From Massariosphaeria phaeospora (Eukaryota; Ascomycota; Dothideomycetes; Pleosporales): a DNA stretch of 64,000 nt. Location of the stretch: positions 1,426,001-1,490,000 of the forward strand of contig JAADJZ010000006.1 of assembly GCA_011032825.1 (NCBI GenBank), read 5' to 3'. The notes beneath the pieces were generated by a model. That model was not told the origin of the DNA. It saw nothing but the letters and a program-made list of their open reading frames with translations, and did not search any database. Within the stretch, counting starts at the first letter, position 1. Each line of letters begins with the position of its first letter. A program made the position numbers and the translations under genes. Shown here one piece after another: positions 1 through 9,769 of the stretch.

Positions 1-747
1 ACTACGTCCAAGCCAACAAAGTACTTCTGCCATTGGGGCGGCTGCACCCATTTCAATCCCGCTGGAACGGACTCAGCGTTTGAAGTTGGACAACATATCA
101 AGACACATATGCCTGATGATAGCATCATGCATGCCATTCATGCGAAACACAACCGTACATCTTCTACCTCAACACCCCTCACTGCATCTGCAAAAGTGCG
201 CCACGAGAGCTTTCAGCCACAATTTGGCCAACCTGTTGGTCTTGGTAGCCTAGGCATGAGCTCCCGGTATAGCAGCAACTACGGATACAACGAAAGAGGC
301 CTTGAAAGCCGTAACGGGTCATCCTTACCTCCGCAACAGCTCGCACCTAACCTCCGCTACTTCAACACTGCAACGGACGAGACGGGTGACGCAGCCGGCT
401 TACCATTAGCCTCCGTCCTCGTACTACGCAACCTTGCACGTCAACTCGGCAAACTCAACCCTCCTCCATCGGTGCATGAAATCTCCGGCTCGCCATCACA
501 CAAACGAACCCTAAGCGATTCCAACAACCCGGAACAGCGACACAGTGCCAGCGCCAGCGCCAAGAAGCCCCGACTGAGCGATGCCGAAGACGCCAACGAG
601 GAAGAGCAGAAGGCTGAAAACGTAGGATGGGTGCCGAGAGTCTTTGCGCCCGTCAAAGAGCAGCTATACTACGTCAAGGCGTACAACCTCACCCTACGGA
701 ACTACATGGGCGGGTTGCTCAAAGCAGTCGCTGATGGAGGTTGTTAG
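1..747 (+). CDS. RSC9-like chromatin-remodelling subunit, C-terminal fragment (5' end outside window)
   Basis: The reading frame is open from base 1 to a TAG at 745-747, so the window holds only the last 248 codons. Near the start there is a C2H2-type finger (FCHWGGC, a Cys-x4-Cys pair, then GQHIKTHM, a His-x3-His pair). A Ser/Pro-rich linker follows, then a block reading LASVLVLRNLAR, a KKPRL basic patch, and a terminal block with VKEQLYYVKAYNLTLRNYM. This order of finger, LVLRNLAR helix and terminal helix is what I recall of the fungal RSC9/ARID-type subunit of the RSC nucleosome-remodelling complex, which acts in the nucleus. The ARID and RFX-like DNA-binding parts would lie upstream, outside the window. 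The finger is seen directly; assignment to RSC9 is from memory and moderately sure. Another C2H2 nuclear protein is the alternative. Confidence 0.6.
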   Translation, partial: TTSKPTKYFCHWGGCTHFNPAGTDSAFEVGQHIKTHMPDDSIMHAIHAKHNRTSSTSTPLTASAKVRHESFQPQFGQPVGLGSLGMSSRYSSNYGYNERGLESRNGSSLPPQQLAPNLRYFNTATDETGDAAGLPLASVLVLRNLARQLGKLNPPPSVHEISGSPSHKRTLSDSNNPEQRHSASASAKKPRLSDAEDANEEEQKAENVGWVPRVFAPVKEQLYYVKAYNLTLRNYMGGLLKAVADGGC

Positions 748-1259
748 CCTTGCCATATCGTTTGGTACTCGTATGACAGCAAATGGCGTTTCTGGTGCTT
801 GGGACAAAACCGAGTGGCATATTTCGAGGAGTTATAAGAGGCGAGGGCGATGTGGGTGGGTTGAGATACCTTTCTGGCTTTGTCTGAAATACGTTTAACG
901 GTTGGTGTTGAGCGTGGGATTATAGTAATCAGCTTGTTTTATCTGGTTGAAAAGGAACATGATAAACTTGTCTGATTGTGGAGCTTGTTTTCGATGTTCT
1001 CGATGCGATGTGTCACTGAGTAAGTTCACGGATGTTAGTCAGGACTCGTGCTACGAAAAACCGGTGCGAGGTATCCAACTCTAACATAGATCTTCTGCTA
1101 CGTTGCGGAGAGATGAGACACTGTGCACTTCGCCAATAGAAGAGCACTATAGTGAGACGAAGATGATAAAGGATAAAAGGTTATAAGTTTCCGCGGGCTT
1201 ATAGGGAGAAGCTTTGTTTGTTTGCAGTGTACGTTGAATAGAAAGATAGTCCGTCTTGT
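748..1259. other. Intergenic, 3' flank of the RSC9-like gene
   Basis: No coding frame with family resemblance is seen. The sequence is moderately AT-rich and presumably includes the 3' UTR of the upstream gene. It leads into the repeat block that begins near 1260. Confidence 0.5.
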
Positions 1260-1390
1260 AGTCGTACTAGGAAAACTACAGTCTTATTTTAGTCTTACTT
1301 TATGGTCTTATTTTATAGTCTTACTTTATAGTCGTACTGAACAGTCGTACTGAACAGTCGTACTGAACAGTCGTACTAGGAGAACTATAA
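1260..1390. repeat. 13-nt tandem array with direct-repeat flanks
   Basis: A unit close to AGTCGTACTGAAC is repeated about four times between 1331 and 1378. It is preceded by four diverged copies of the form AGTCTTACTTTAT (about 1280-1330). Both ends carry the same phrase: GTCGTACTAGGAAAACTA near 1261 and GTCGTACTAGGAGAACTA near 1371. The array is AT-rich and non-coding. It lies only about 120 bp from the hairpin-core minisatellite, so the two may be parts of one element. Confidence 0.8.
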
Positions 1391-1494
1391 TTTTTGAGAT
1401 AGCTTCTGCAGATTCATCTTCTAGCTTCTCTCGTCCTTATCTCTTACATCCATATATACGTACATAAATTTGCTCTTTATTGTAGCTTAAACAC

Positions 1495-1935
1495 TAGGAC
1501 TTTGCTGGGTCGGCGGCGCCGACTCTTGCTCGGAGATATTGGATACGCGCTTCTAGCTTTCATAGGCTGCGGCGCCGACTTTGGCAGAAGATATTGGATA
1601 TAAGTTTCTGGTAAGTGCAATTCTATGTTGTTAGGTTGCGTCGGCGGCGCCGACTCTAGTAGGAGATATTGGGTACAAGCTTCAGTTAAGTGCAATTCTA
1701 TGTTGTTAGCTTGCGTCGGCGGCGCCGACTGCTGTTCGAGGAGACATTGGTTATAAGTTTCTGGTAAGTGCAGTCCTAATTTCTCTTAGCTTGCCTTGTT
1801 GGCGGCGCCGACTTTGGTAGGAAATATTGAATACGAGCTTCCGTTGAGTGCAAATCAATCTTATTAGCTTGCTTAGTCGGCGGCGCCGACTTTGGTAGAA
1901 GATATTAGAGACGAGCTTTATTACTGATAAAGAAG
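1495..1935. repeat. Minisatellite with GC-rich hairpin core (six units)
   Basis: Six same-orientation units of 57-83 bp each begin with the core GTCGGCGGCGCCGAC or a close variant. Exact cores lie at 1509-1523, 1640-1654, 1715-1729 and 1876-1890; diverged cores lie at about 1566-1580 and 1798-1812. The core arms GTCGGC and GCCGAC are reverse complements, so each core can fold into a 6-bp hairpin with a 3-nt loop. The AT-rich spacers are also conserved, with shared phrases GATATTGG, GAGCTTC, TAAGTGCAATTCTATG and TTAGCTTGC. Open frames across the block only reflect the repeat and are not genes. No flanking transposase or terminal inverted repeat was found. Confidence 0.85.
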
Positions 1936-2227
1936 ACTTTAGGCACACCTCTTAATAGCCTTAGGGTCCTTAGTAAGAGGTAGATGGTGTTCCTCTATGT
2001 TTACAAAGCCTTATTGTATCCAGCATACTAGGGATGTCTAAGCAGAATTTGTAGAGGTAAGAGGGTAGAGCCAAGAATTACTTGCCCCATTCAAAAGTCG
2101 AACTTGGACTAACAAACTGAACTGCCCCGACGTTGCAAACATCCAATAAAAGACAACATTACTTAACACAATCCCTTATAAAAACGTCCGGCCGTGAAGA
2201 ACCTCAATCCCGAGTCAAAAACCGACT

Positions 2228-5017
2228 CTAGTTATCGCTATCAAAGCTGCAACAGCTACCCATCATATCGTCGTCATCCTCGTCCTCCTGCTGGCCCCGC
2301 ACCATCTTCAACGCCTCCAACGGCACGTATTCCGCATACCACATCTGCAACCCGCCATACCGCTCAAAGCACTCGTCCCCATACATATGCAACACCCAGC
2401 GGTCCTCAGCAGGCAAGCCCCACCCCCGCATCCTCCGGTGGTACCGCAGACTGTCTATATCAACGTCCACACCTCCTTCGCTCGCCTGCAGGTCGTCGAC
2501 CGGCTGCACCATCAGGCTCTCGTACGTGGCGAGGAGACTGGGGGGTGTCACGAAGCCGGGCTGGAGCTCGTCCACTAGGTAGTTCTGCGGCGGGATTCTC
2601 GGGTAGTCGGTTTTGTCGCGGTGCGCGGTTATGGCGGAGAAGGAGGGGAAGGTCACGGGGGCCGGGTCGGCGCCGAGCACGGCGGCGATGCGGGCGGCGT
2701 CGTTGTTGAAGATGGATTTGAGGCGTTTAGCGCGGTCGTCGGGGGTGAGCGTGGTCCAGAGGGATAACGCGGCCTGGTAGTAGGAGGATTCGGCTGCGGT
2801 GTAGGCGGCGAGTGGAGCGTTGGGGGACTCGATGATCGTGCGGGCGAGGTTGAGGGTTATGTAGGGGTTTTTGATGCCGAGGCCGCCGAAGGCTGTGGGG
2901 AAGTAGAGTAGGGGTTCGAGGGCGTGGGCGTGGGGGATGTTTTTCGAAGTGGATTGGGAGATGAGTTTCTTCGTGTGGTCGGTTAGGTTGCCGCCGTCGA
3001 AGATGATGTTGTTCATAAGATTGTGGGCTTCGGTGACGGCGTCGAGATGGGGTTTGCCGAAGACGTTGGCGAGGGGGCCGAAGAGGTGCGCTGCGTATGT
3101 GCCAATCGTGGAATTCCAGGTGCGAACCCACTCTAGGACAGTTGGAGAAGCATCGAGCTGTTTCTTGACTTTCCGGGCATAGGCCCCGACTTTACCGTCG
3201 TCGATGGTTATGCTCACGTTCCCTTCTTGGGTATCGTAACGTAGAAACCCCAATTCCATTTGAAGCAGACCCATTTTGTCAGTCGTAGAAAGTCCCATCA
3301 CTTCAGCAAATGCCCGCACCTGTTCCTGTGCCGCCTTGCATTTCTCAGCGGTCCCAATGAAGAAGCATTTGTCGCCCAGACGATACATCAGTGCACCAGT
3401 TTTATGTCGGACGGCGTAGTCGAGGAAGAAGAGAACAACCTCGCCAAAGAATAATTCCAACCCGTGAGCGCAAGGAACGCCACGTATACGCGGGAGCACC
3501 TCATCTGGAGTGTCGGGCACGGCTGAACCCATGTTCAAGGGCGTTTTGAGAAAGCGAGTGAAGAGCTCGAGCCAGGCTTGGGGGATGCCCATGAATTTCA
3601 GCACTGTAAGGATGGTCTGATGCGGCAGAGACGAAGCGAACGATTGGAAATTCGCTCTAACCATGTAGACCTTGTCATTTAGAGCACCATGAAGCTTAGC
3701 CTCGGTGGCAAAAACCTTCATGAGCATGGCTTGAGTCTCATTGGCAGAAGTGGTTTTTAGCGTGGAACAGCGGCCGCGGTTTGGTAATCTAGAAAGGAAG
3801 AGATTCTCAGTGTAATGTCTGTGCCGCTCACTATTGAGGCTGGATCTGGCTGGCGGCGGCGGCGGCGGCGGCGGTGGTGGTGGTGGTGCTAGTTCCATCA
3901 TCGGCGGAGGTGGCAGAGGATGACAGGCGTTGCAAATAGCCGTCTTGCATCTCGGGGCCTCCTCGGATATGGTTCTCGGACCAAGTAAATAGTATTCGCG
4001 CCTTTCAATTTCCTCGACTGACAGTTCGTGATTGGGAGGCCAGGGGCAAATGACTTGCTTTAACCATTGCTTCATCTTCATGCTCCATCCAGTAGCAAGT
4101 ATATGCACGAAGAGCATATCCACAATGTCTTCATCGACGATAATATGGTACTGGCCATCCGCGTCCTGGTGGGATGATCCCTTCTCGGGGCTCCGCCACT
4201 GCCAGTGTTGCACCGATTTCTTCATGTTGATCATAGATCTCAGTTCGCGGAGAGCGTCTGGTGACTGCATGTAGGCTTGGAGTTTCGTCTTCGTCGGATT
4301 GCTGAGTGGCCGGTTCTGGAGTAAGTCTGAAATACACCATATGAATATCCCGTCGTCGATTTCTGTGCCACTGACGATGAGGTCCTTGGTACCACTTGAC
4401 ATCACGGCGGTACCATAAGATCCGACCTCCGCGCGTAACAATGCTAGGGCGTGCTCACCAACACTGTCTTCGAAGAAGCTCCCGAGATACTTCTCAATGG
4501 CCTCAACATCGATCTGCTTGGAGGCAAATGCGTTCTGCTCGAATTTTTCGAACGCATATTCCAGTCCGTTCTCAACAAATTCGAAATCGTCATCCAGGCC
4601 CAGTGTCTTAAGCTTAGAGGGTACGGAGTTGATGCTCGAATTCAAAGCTTCCTTCAGCAGATCAACATGGAGTGAGGATACTTCCAAGCGATGAAAACAG
4701 ATGTCAAGCTTATTCAAAAGCTGTTTCTCGAATTTTGCAAGTGTATTCTCCGAAACCGAACGGTCATTTTTTGCCTGCTCCATGTATCGAGTCATGGCCT
4801 CGAGGTTGAGGTCCTCGCTGTGCTCAAGATCTGGATCGAGCGTTTTGATCTGGTCGAGCAATGCAATCACCCGCTCGTAAGTGTTGCCTCCAATACGGTG
4901 CGCGCGGTCGTGTTGGTGCTGGAAATCGTCCTTGGCTCTTTGAAACTTTACAATCTTGAGCTCGGTTGCTTCTCCGAGCGCAGGTGAGATGTTGGTAGGC
5001 ATCGTAGAAGACGACAT
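2228..5017 (-). CDS. RVT-type reverse-transcriptase-related cellular protein with degenerate active site
   Basis: A single exon encodes 929 aa. A helical N-terminal region (about residues 20-130) precedes a conserved HILATGWSMK/CPWPP block (307-327). A proline run (about 368-389) sits before an RT palm: motif A lies around 454-466 (RANFQSFASSLPH), the motif-B-like RGVPCAHG at 512-519, and motif C around 545-555 (YRLGDKCFFIG). The C-terminal half carries FGGLGIKNP and a GDECFERYGGL block, then an acidic tail. The order and C-terminal blocks match the RVT family of single-copy, host-retained RT-related genes of fungi, bdelloids and some bacteria, which are not transposons. From memory, active members have RTDF at motif A and HDD at motif C; here these are RAN-F and GDK, so two of three catalytic aspartates appear replaced. 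Family membership is fairly sure; loss of polymerase activity is inference. No stops or frameshifts break the gene, which argues for retained function. Confidence 0.75.
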   Translation of the reverse strand: MSSSTMPTNISPALGEATELKIVKFQRAKDDFQHQHDRAHRIGGNTYERVIALLDQIKTLDPDLEHSEDLNLEAMTRYMEQAKNDRSVSENTLAKFEKQLLNKLDICFHRLEVSSLHVDLLKEALNSSINSVPSKLKTLGLDDDFEFVENGLEYAFEKFEQNAFASKQIDVEAIEKYLGSFFEDSVGEHALALLRAEVGSYGTAVMSSGTKDLIVSGTEIDDGIFIWCISDLLQNRPLSNPTKTKLQAYMQSPDALRELRSMINMKKSVQHWQWRSPEKGSSHQDADGQYHIIVDEDIVDMLFVHILATGWSMKMKQWLKQVICPWPPNHELSVEEIERREYYLLGPRTISEEAPRCKTAICNACHPLPPPPMMELAPPPPPPPPPPPPARSSLNSERHRHYTENLFLSRLPNRGRCSTLKTTSANETQAMLMKVFATEAKLHGALNDKVYMVRANFQSFASSLPHQTILTVLKFMGIPQAWLELFTRFLKTPLNMGSAVPDTPDEVLPRIRGVPCAHGLELFFGEVVLFFLDYAVRHKTGALMYRLGDKCFFIGTAEKCKAAQEQVRAFAEVMGLSTTDKMGLLQMELGFLRYDTQEGNVSITIDDGKVGAYARKVKKQLDASPTVLEWVRTWNSTIGTYAAHLFGPLANVFGKPHLDAVTEAHNLMNNIIFDGGNLTDHTKKLISQSTSKNIPHAHALEPLLYFPTAFGGLGIKNPYITLNLARTIIESPNAPLAAYTAAESSYYQAALSLWTTLTPDDRAKRLKSIFNNDAARIAAVLGADPAPVTFPSFSAITAHRDKTDYPRIPPQNYLVDELQPGFVTPPSLLATYESLMVQPVDDLQASEGGVDVDIDSLRYHRRMRGWGLPAEDRWVLHMYGDECFERYGGLQMWYAEYVPLEALKMVRGQQEDEDDDDMMGSCCSFDSDN
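3852..3888. repeat. (GGC/GGT)n tract encoding a polyproline run
   Basis: Seven GGC triplets followed by five GGT triplets on the plus strand. On the minus strand they encode an uninterrupted proline stretch inside the RVT-like protein, just before the RT palm. The tract is in frame. Confidence 0.9.
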
Positions 5018-5685
5018 CCTGAAAAGTTGAAGTGAATGATAAGAACAAGCTACAAGGAGCGTGTTTTGCTCTGGCCACCGTCTTTGGCAGAGCTACTACC
5101 AATACGTAGTGAATAGTCAACAACATAACGGCGGGATCAGTTATATATCGGACATAGCGTTCTACCCCGCCATTGTAGTGGAGCATACCTTGCATGCTCG
5201 TGCAGAAACCGACACATTGCAGCCTACAGCTGGCTAAGGCGGCCAATGAGATGAAATGGCCCAGAACCGATGTGGACTAGTCTATTCATCCCAGTTCACC
5301 GGAAGCCCGTACCCAAGTCTCTGAAAGCTCTGGTGGGTCCCCTCGCACTATCTCATATAACTCAATCATCTTCATATTACCATGATGCTCTTGCATCAGT
5401 GAAGTTCCAATGTGTCTGTTCTCTCCGCTAATGTAGCTGAGGATGTTGAACATTGCTTCCAGTCGTCACTCTGTGGTGGTACGAAATAGAGAAACGAACC
5501 AATGCGTACTGGTGCTCATTGAAAGCATGACCGTAATTCGCTCAAGCATACAGTCGAAAACTCCCAATTGTGTGCCTGGGCTACCAAGAACGGTGGTGTG
5601 ATCCCGCATTTATCCATCTAAGATACAAGATGGTAGAGGCGATTGAAGCGTTAGGTCGCTGATCATAGTCATTGATGCGGTCTTT
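5018..5685. other. Intergenic between RVT-like gene start and coiled-coil gene end
   Basis: Upstream region of the RVT-like gene and 3' flank of the next minus-strand gene. Nothing recognisable apart from short chance frames. Confidence 0.5.
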
Positions 5686-7216
5686 TCAATCCGGCATTCG
5701 ATATGGCCTCGTCTGAGTAGGGATAGGAGGGGGTCGTCTGGAATATTCGTCTCTACTACGATGGCGGCCAGGATTGTCCACAGCAGTGCTCGTCCCACTC
5801 CATCCATCTGGTGACCTGCCTGTGTGGTTGGACGCAGACGATCGATGTCGATTGTGCCGCTGGGTTTCGTACGATGTTGGAGGTCCTTGGTCTTGTCGAG
5901 ATGAGGACCTCACCCGCGAGGGTCGTAGAGGAAGTTCTTGTGGACGAGGGTGTGTGGTTCCTCGCGAGGTGGAGGTTTGTCGGCGCGACGGATCAGGCTC
6001 GTGTGCGCCATTGTCAAAGCCTCGACCTACGCTGTTGTATCCAGGGCGTGCCCGATCTCTGGCTCTATCTGCCACCTCTTTCTGCGTTAGCAGGTTGTTG
6101 AACTGGCTCTGAACGCGTTCGTGCTGATCACGGTAGTAATTGGTATATTGTTCCTGCTGATGTCGTGCAGTACGTTCCGTCTCGATCTCGCCAACAAGTC
6201 GCCGAATCTCTCCATGAAGCCGATCAATTGTCTGTTGTAGATTGTCTTTATCCTCACCCAACTCGTCAATCCTTCTGCTGAGTTGTACACCATCAGAAGT
6301 CATGTCACGATTGACTGTTTCCAACCTCTGATTCTCTTCGGCGAGTCTCCTGATATCATCCCTTTGTAATTCGTTCTGCTCCCTCCACTGATTGATTATG
6401 TGTTGGTATGCTTGGTCGTTGGGTGAAGGATGAGCCGCGAGTCTAGCTTCCGGATTGACCCAGATGCGCGTTAGGGTCGCAAGTGGAGGCATCGGCTCGA
6501 CATTCGGTGGTTGGGCAGGAAGCCCATCCCACCACCATGATGCTTTGACTGAGAGGTTCCCCTTTCTTTTTCTTTCCCTGCTTCTGAGTTCATCCAAGGC
6601 AGTATGCAGATCGTTGATCAAGTAGCTTGACGTATCAGGGAAGGCCGCCTCTTCTTGTGCGTCTCGGATGAATTGGGAAAAGCTTTGTACACGGTTGGTA
6701 AGTACACGACAATCTACTCAATTGCACTGGCACTTACGCGAATACGGCTAGAACTAGGTTCAGCAACATGTTGCCATACCGTAACTGACACCGCTCCAGT
6801 ACGTACTTGTTACCCTCAAAGAATTTCAAAATGCGCTTGTTACGGTCGCGAGCGAATGAGTTGCCTCCCTGTAGTAAGAAGAAGTAACCGGCGCGTTTTC
6901 GATGTTCACGCCTAGCCTTCTCAAGCTGTTTCGAAAACACACGTATTTCGCCAGTAAGCTCCTCGCAGATCGTCTCCACGCCATCGTAGATATTCCGGAC
7001 AAGTTGTGAGCCGATCGGAGATATGAGGTACGTACTAGGTTGGAGGTAGGGGCGTAATACTTCATACGACGCATGGAAGGCTTTGAGCTCATACCCCATG
7101 TACAGGAATTCTTTTGATGCAGGGCTATCCTCTTTGTATAGTTTCAAAAGCATATCTCCGAGCCGAGAGGACAAGAGCGAGAAGGCTGGGCTTCGAACAT
7201 CTCGTGAGTCTCCCAT
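5686..7216 (-). CDS. Unknown two-exon protein with coiled coil and basic, Arg/Ser-rich tail
   Basis: Exon 1 is 7216-6738 and exon 2 is 6682-5686; the 55-bp intron 6737-6683 has a GTAAGT donor and a CAAAG acceptor and joins frames at A-FSQFIRDAQ. The protein is about 491 aa. Residues 1-160 are mostly helical (LLSSRLGDMLLKLYK, ELTGEIRVFSKQLEKARREH) and resemble the N-terminal helical domains found on many fungal cytosolic proteins, including STAND-type ones, but no NACHT or HET motif follows. Residues about 235-320 form a strong predicted coiled coil (RRIDELGEDKDNLQQTIDRL and neighbours). The last 100 residues are Arg, Ser, Pro and His rich and probably disordered. I do not recognise the family. 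The splice model is supported by frame continuity only. Confidence 0.6.
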
Positions 7217-7971
7217 GGGTATCTAGAAGTCGCGCGGCGGTATGCGGGGAGGACCCGGGCTGGATTCTAGGAGGCGGCTGACCCAGTATTTAAGGAAATG
7301 CATGTTGCCCTTCGTAGGGCTTGGCGTGGGTCCCGCGCGATGGAGAGAGATGGTCGCGGCATATGCAGTAAACTGCGAACATGCCGCGCGCGGTTCGATA
7401 ATATGTCCTCCGAAGCCCAATCTACCAACCCCGATAACCACCTTCCAAGGAGAGTCAACACTAGTAGCGCAGCTGCGGTGCTTCGAGGCTGCGGAGAGGA
7501 CAAGTGAGACTGGCCTATTAGCAGGGCGGAGATGTTCAACCGACGCCTGATGCTTGCAATGCACTCCAATGGGAGCGCTGAAGACGATGATACGGCATCA
7601 CGATCTCGTACCTGGTGCATGATAGTGCCAAAAAGGCGTCGAATCGAAAAAGAGAAGGCTGGATGGGCTGAACGTTGGTGTTACGTCGCCCTAATAGGTG
7701 GTAGAAATAGCCGAGCTCTCGAGGACGATTACACTGCTGCGTCGGTCGCAAAGCGTAGAGAGACAAATTTGGAAGATCAGTTTCAGAACAGGAACCGTGA
7801 GCCGCAACTAATGCACGCTGTTATAGCACTTGAGGTATCTGGTAAATGAAAGATAAAACGACGACTCCGACGATTTGCGAGGGTATTGTTGTGATTTCGA
7901 ACGGGTTTCGTAGGTGGCATTATCAGGATACGGCCAAAGTGTTTCTTCATGACCCAAAAGTATATATTCGC
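7217..7971. other. Intergenic, no recognised gene
   Basis: Contains several overlapping chance frames of 60-117 aa on both strands (for example 7223-7564 and 7532-7849), none with family resemblance. It holds the 5' flank of the coiled-coil gene and the 3' flank of the release-factor gene. Confidence 0.5.
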
Positions 7972-9323
7972 TCACTTCTTCGCGTCGGCCTCCTCAGCAA
8001 TCAACGCTGCAACATCTTTCTCCATCAGCCAGCCGCGGACACCTTCCATGATCTTTTCAAGAGTGGGGCCACCTTGCATTACATCGTCCAAGCCATGGAC
8101 CGTAGTCCCACTTCTATGGTCGGTGACGCGTTGTTGATTCCAGTTATAGGTGCGCACTTTATCCCCACGGCCCATCTTTGCTACACCAACCACACTCCGT
8201 CGCAATGCGACCATCTCCTCCTCTCTTTTCTCTCTCCGCGTTTGCGCTATGCGTGAGCGGAGAAGCACCCATGCCCTCTCTTTATTCTGCTGCTGCGATC
8301 TAGCATCCTGCATCGCCACAACCGTGTTGGTAGGTGTGTGGGTCAATCGTACTGCAGACTCAGTTTTGTTGACGTGTTGACCGCCAGCACCGCTGGCACG
8401 CATGACCTCAAGCCTGACCTCTTTTGGGTCAATGTAGTAGTCGCTCTCCGGATCCTCCAAATTCATTTCTGAAGAATGGTCCTGCAAGCTTGGGAGTACG
8501 TGCACTGAGGCAGCACTCGTATGCGTCCGGCCCTTGGTCTCAGTAGCAGGTACACGTTGAACCCTATGCACACCCGACTCGCATCTAAACATGCCGTACG
8601 CATTGTCGGACTCGATTTCCAGGATAGCTTCCGACATGGGAACTCCAGCTTCTTGCCCCCCGTTGATGTTCTCATACTTCAAGAGCGTGACAGGCAAGTT
8701 CTTGCGGTTGCAGAAGGCCTGATACATCCGCAGTAGATCGCCGGCGAAGATGGCAGCTTCTGAACCCCCCGCACCGGGTCGTATCTCTACAAGGCATGGA
8801 AGATGGGCGAAGGGGTGTACTGGAACTAACGAGGTTACAAGGGTTTGGGAGGCATTCGCAAGCTGCTTCGTCGTCTCGCCTAAATCTTCGGAGGCGAGTT
8901 CGAGTAGTTCGGGGTCCGTGGCAGGTTCGTGGACGAGCGATGTGAGTTCTGATACGGACTATAGCGATATCAGTAACCCGGGTCGGCAATCGGAGAGACT
9001 GCTATAAAACCTCGCTAGCTGATTCCCATTCCCTCAACGCATCCACTATCCGACTAAGCTCGCCCGCTTTCTTCGCCGCGCGTGTGTCGAAGCCATTGGC
9101 GAGTTTTTCCGTTAGCTGTTTGTGTTCGACTGCGATATTGCGGGCGCGTTCGAGTAGTGCCGAAGGGATGGAATCGGGTGTTGATGCTGTGCAGCCGTGA
9201 GTGTAGCTCGGAAAGGGCTGCTCGATAGAACATACCAGTGGTCTGAAAGCGAGCCTGACGTCTGGTCGATGGCCGTGAGATGCGCAGGAGGCATGGGCGA
9301 CAGATCCAGGGCCTCAATGGCAT
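7972..9323 (-). CDS. MRF1: Mitochondrial peptide chain release factor 1
   Basis: Exons are 9323-9236, 9186-9011 and 8958-7972, giving 416 aa. Intron 1 (49 bp) has GTATGT/CACAG; intron 2 (52 bp) has an unusual GTTTTA donor with a CTATAG acceptor, chosen because it restores the frame as ASE-SVSELTSL. The protein terminates mitochondrial translation at UAA/UAG by triggering hydrolysis of peptidyl-tRNA on the mitoribosome. The N-terminus (MPLRPWICRPCLLRIS, Arg-rich, no acidic residues) fits a matrix-targeting presequence. Class I RF1 signatures are clear: EIRPGAGGSEAAIFAGDLLR, HRVQRVPATE, and the catalytic GASGAGGQ-type loop with GGQ at about residues 280-282, followed by DHRSGTTVHGLDDVMQGG. Length is normal for mitochondrial RF1. 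It is divergent to the gamma-glutamyltransferase gene. Confidence 0.93.
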
Positions 9324-9769
9324 AATGGAACGAGTCCTGAAGAAATTCTACACCCAGACGCGCCTTCCGACGGAAAGCGACGACGGCTTGGCGCGACCGG
9401 TTCCCGAGGTCCCGTGATCTCCACCCGCCGGACGTCACTGCAGCATCACATTCTTGGAGTCGCCTCTATCTTGCACAGCGTGCTATCACGTCACGCCAAA
9501 ACAGCCGAACATGACTGAAGCCGAAGCGAGTACTGAAGTGGAGAGGATAGCTACAAAGGTTATGTTGAAGCTCGACCGGCAACCCAAACGGCACTGCTCT
9601 TCTCCGGGGATATCCGTTTACTGCGTCAAAGTAGCTGGTCTTCCCTTCATTATTCTCTCTCCAAAGGTAGACTCTATTGTGCCGATTAGGGGATTTCCTG
9701 CATCAAGCTCAAGCTCCAGAAACCCCACCCCACCAGACAGCACCACGACAACGACCAACTCAAGTGACA
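9324..9769. promoter_or_regulatory. Divergent promoter region, MRF1 / GGT
   Basis: 446 bp separate the two start codons. No clear TATA box is seen; a short chance frame at 9454-9798 overlaps the GGT start out of frame. Shared regulation is only inferred from spacing. Confidence 0.4.

Noticed and set aside
1495..1935. CRISPR-like array
   Set aside because: Eukaryotic context, variable unit length, conserved spacers and no cas genes. It is a minisatellite.
1477..1948. Minus-strand frames rich in KSRRRR and SAPPT repeats
   Set aside because: They are translations of the hairpin-core minisatellite units; the residues repeat with the DNA unit and change frame with unit length.
2228..5017. RVT-like gene as part of a retrotransposon
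   Set aside because: No LTRs, target-site duplications, integrase, endonuclease or gag-like domain flank it, and the domain order matches the host-retained RVT family.
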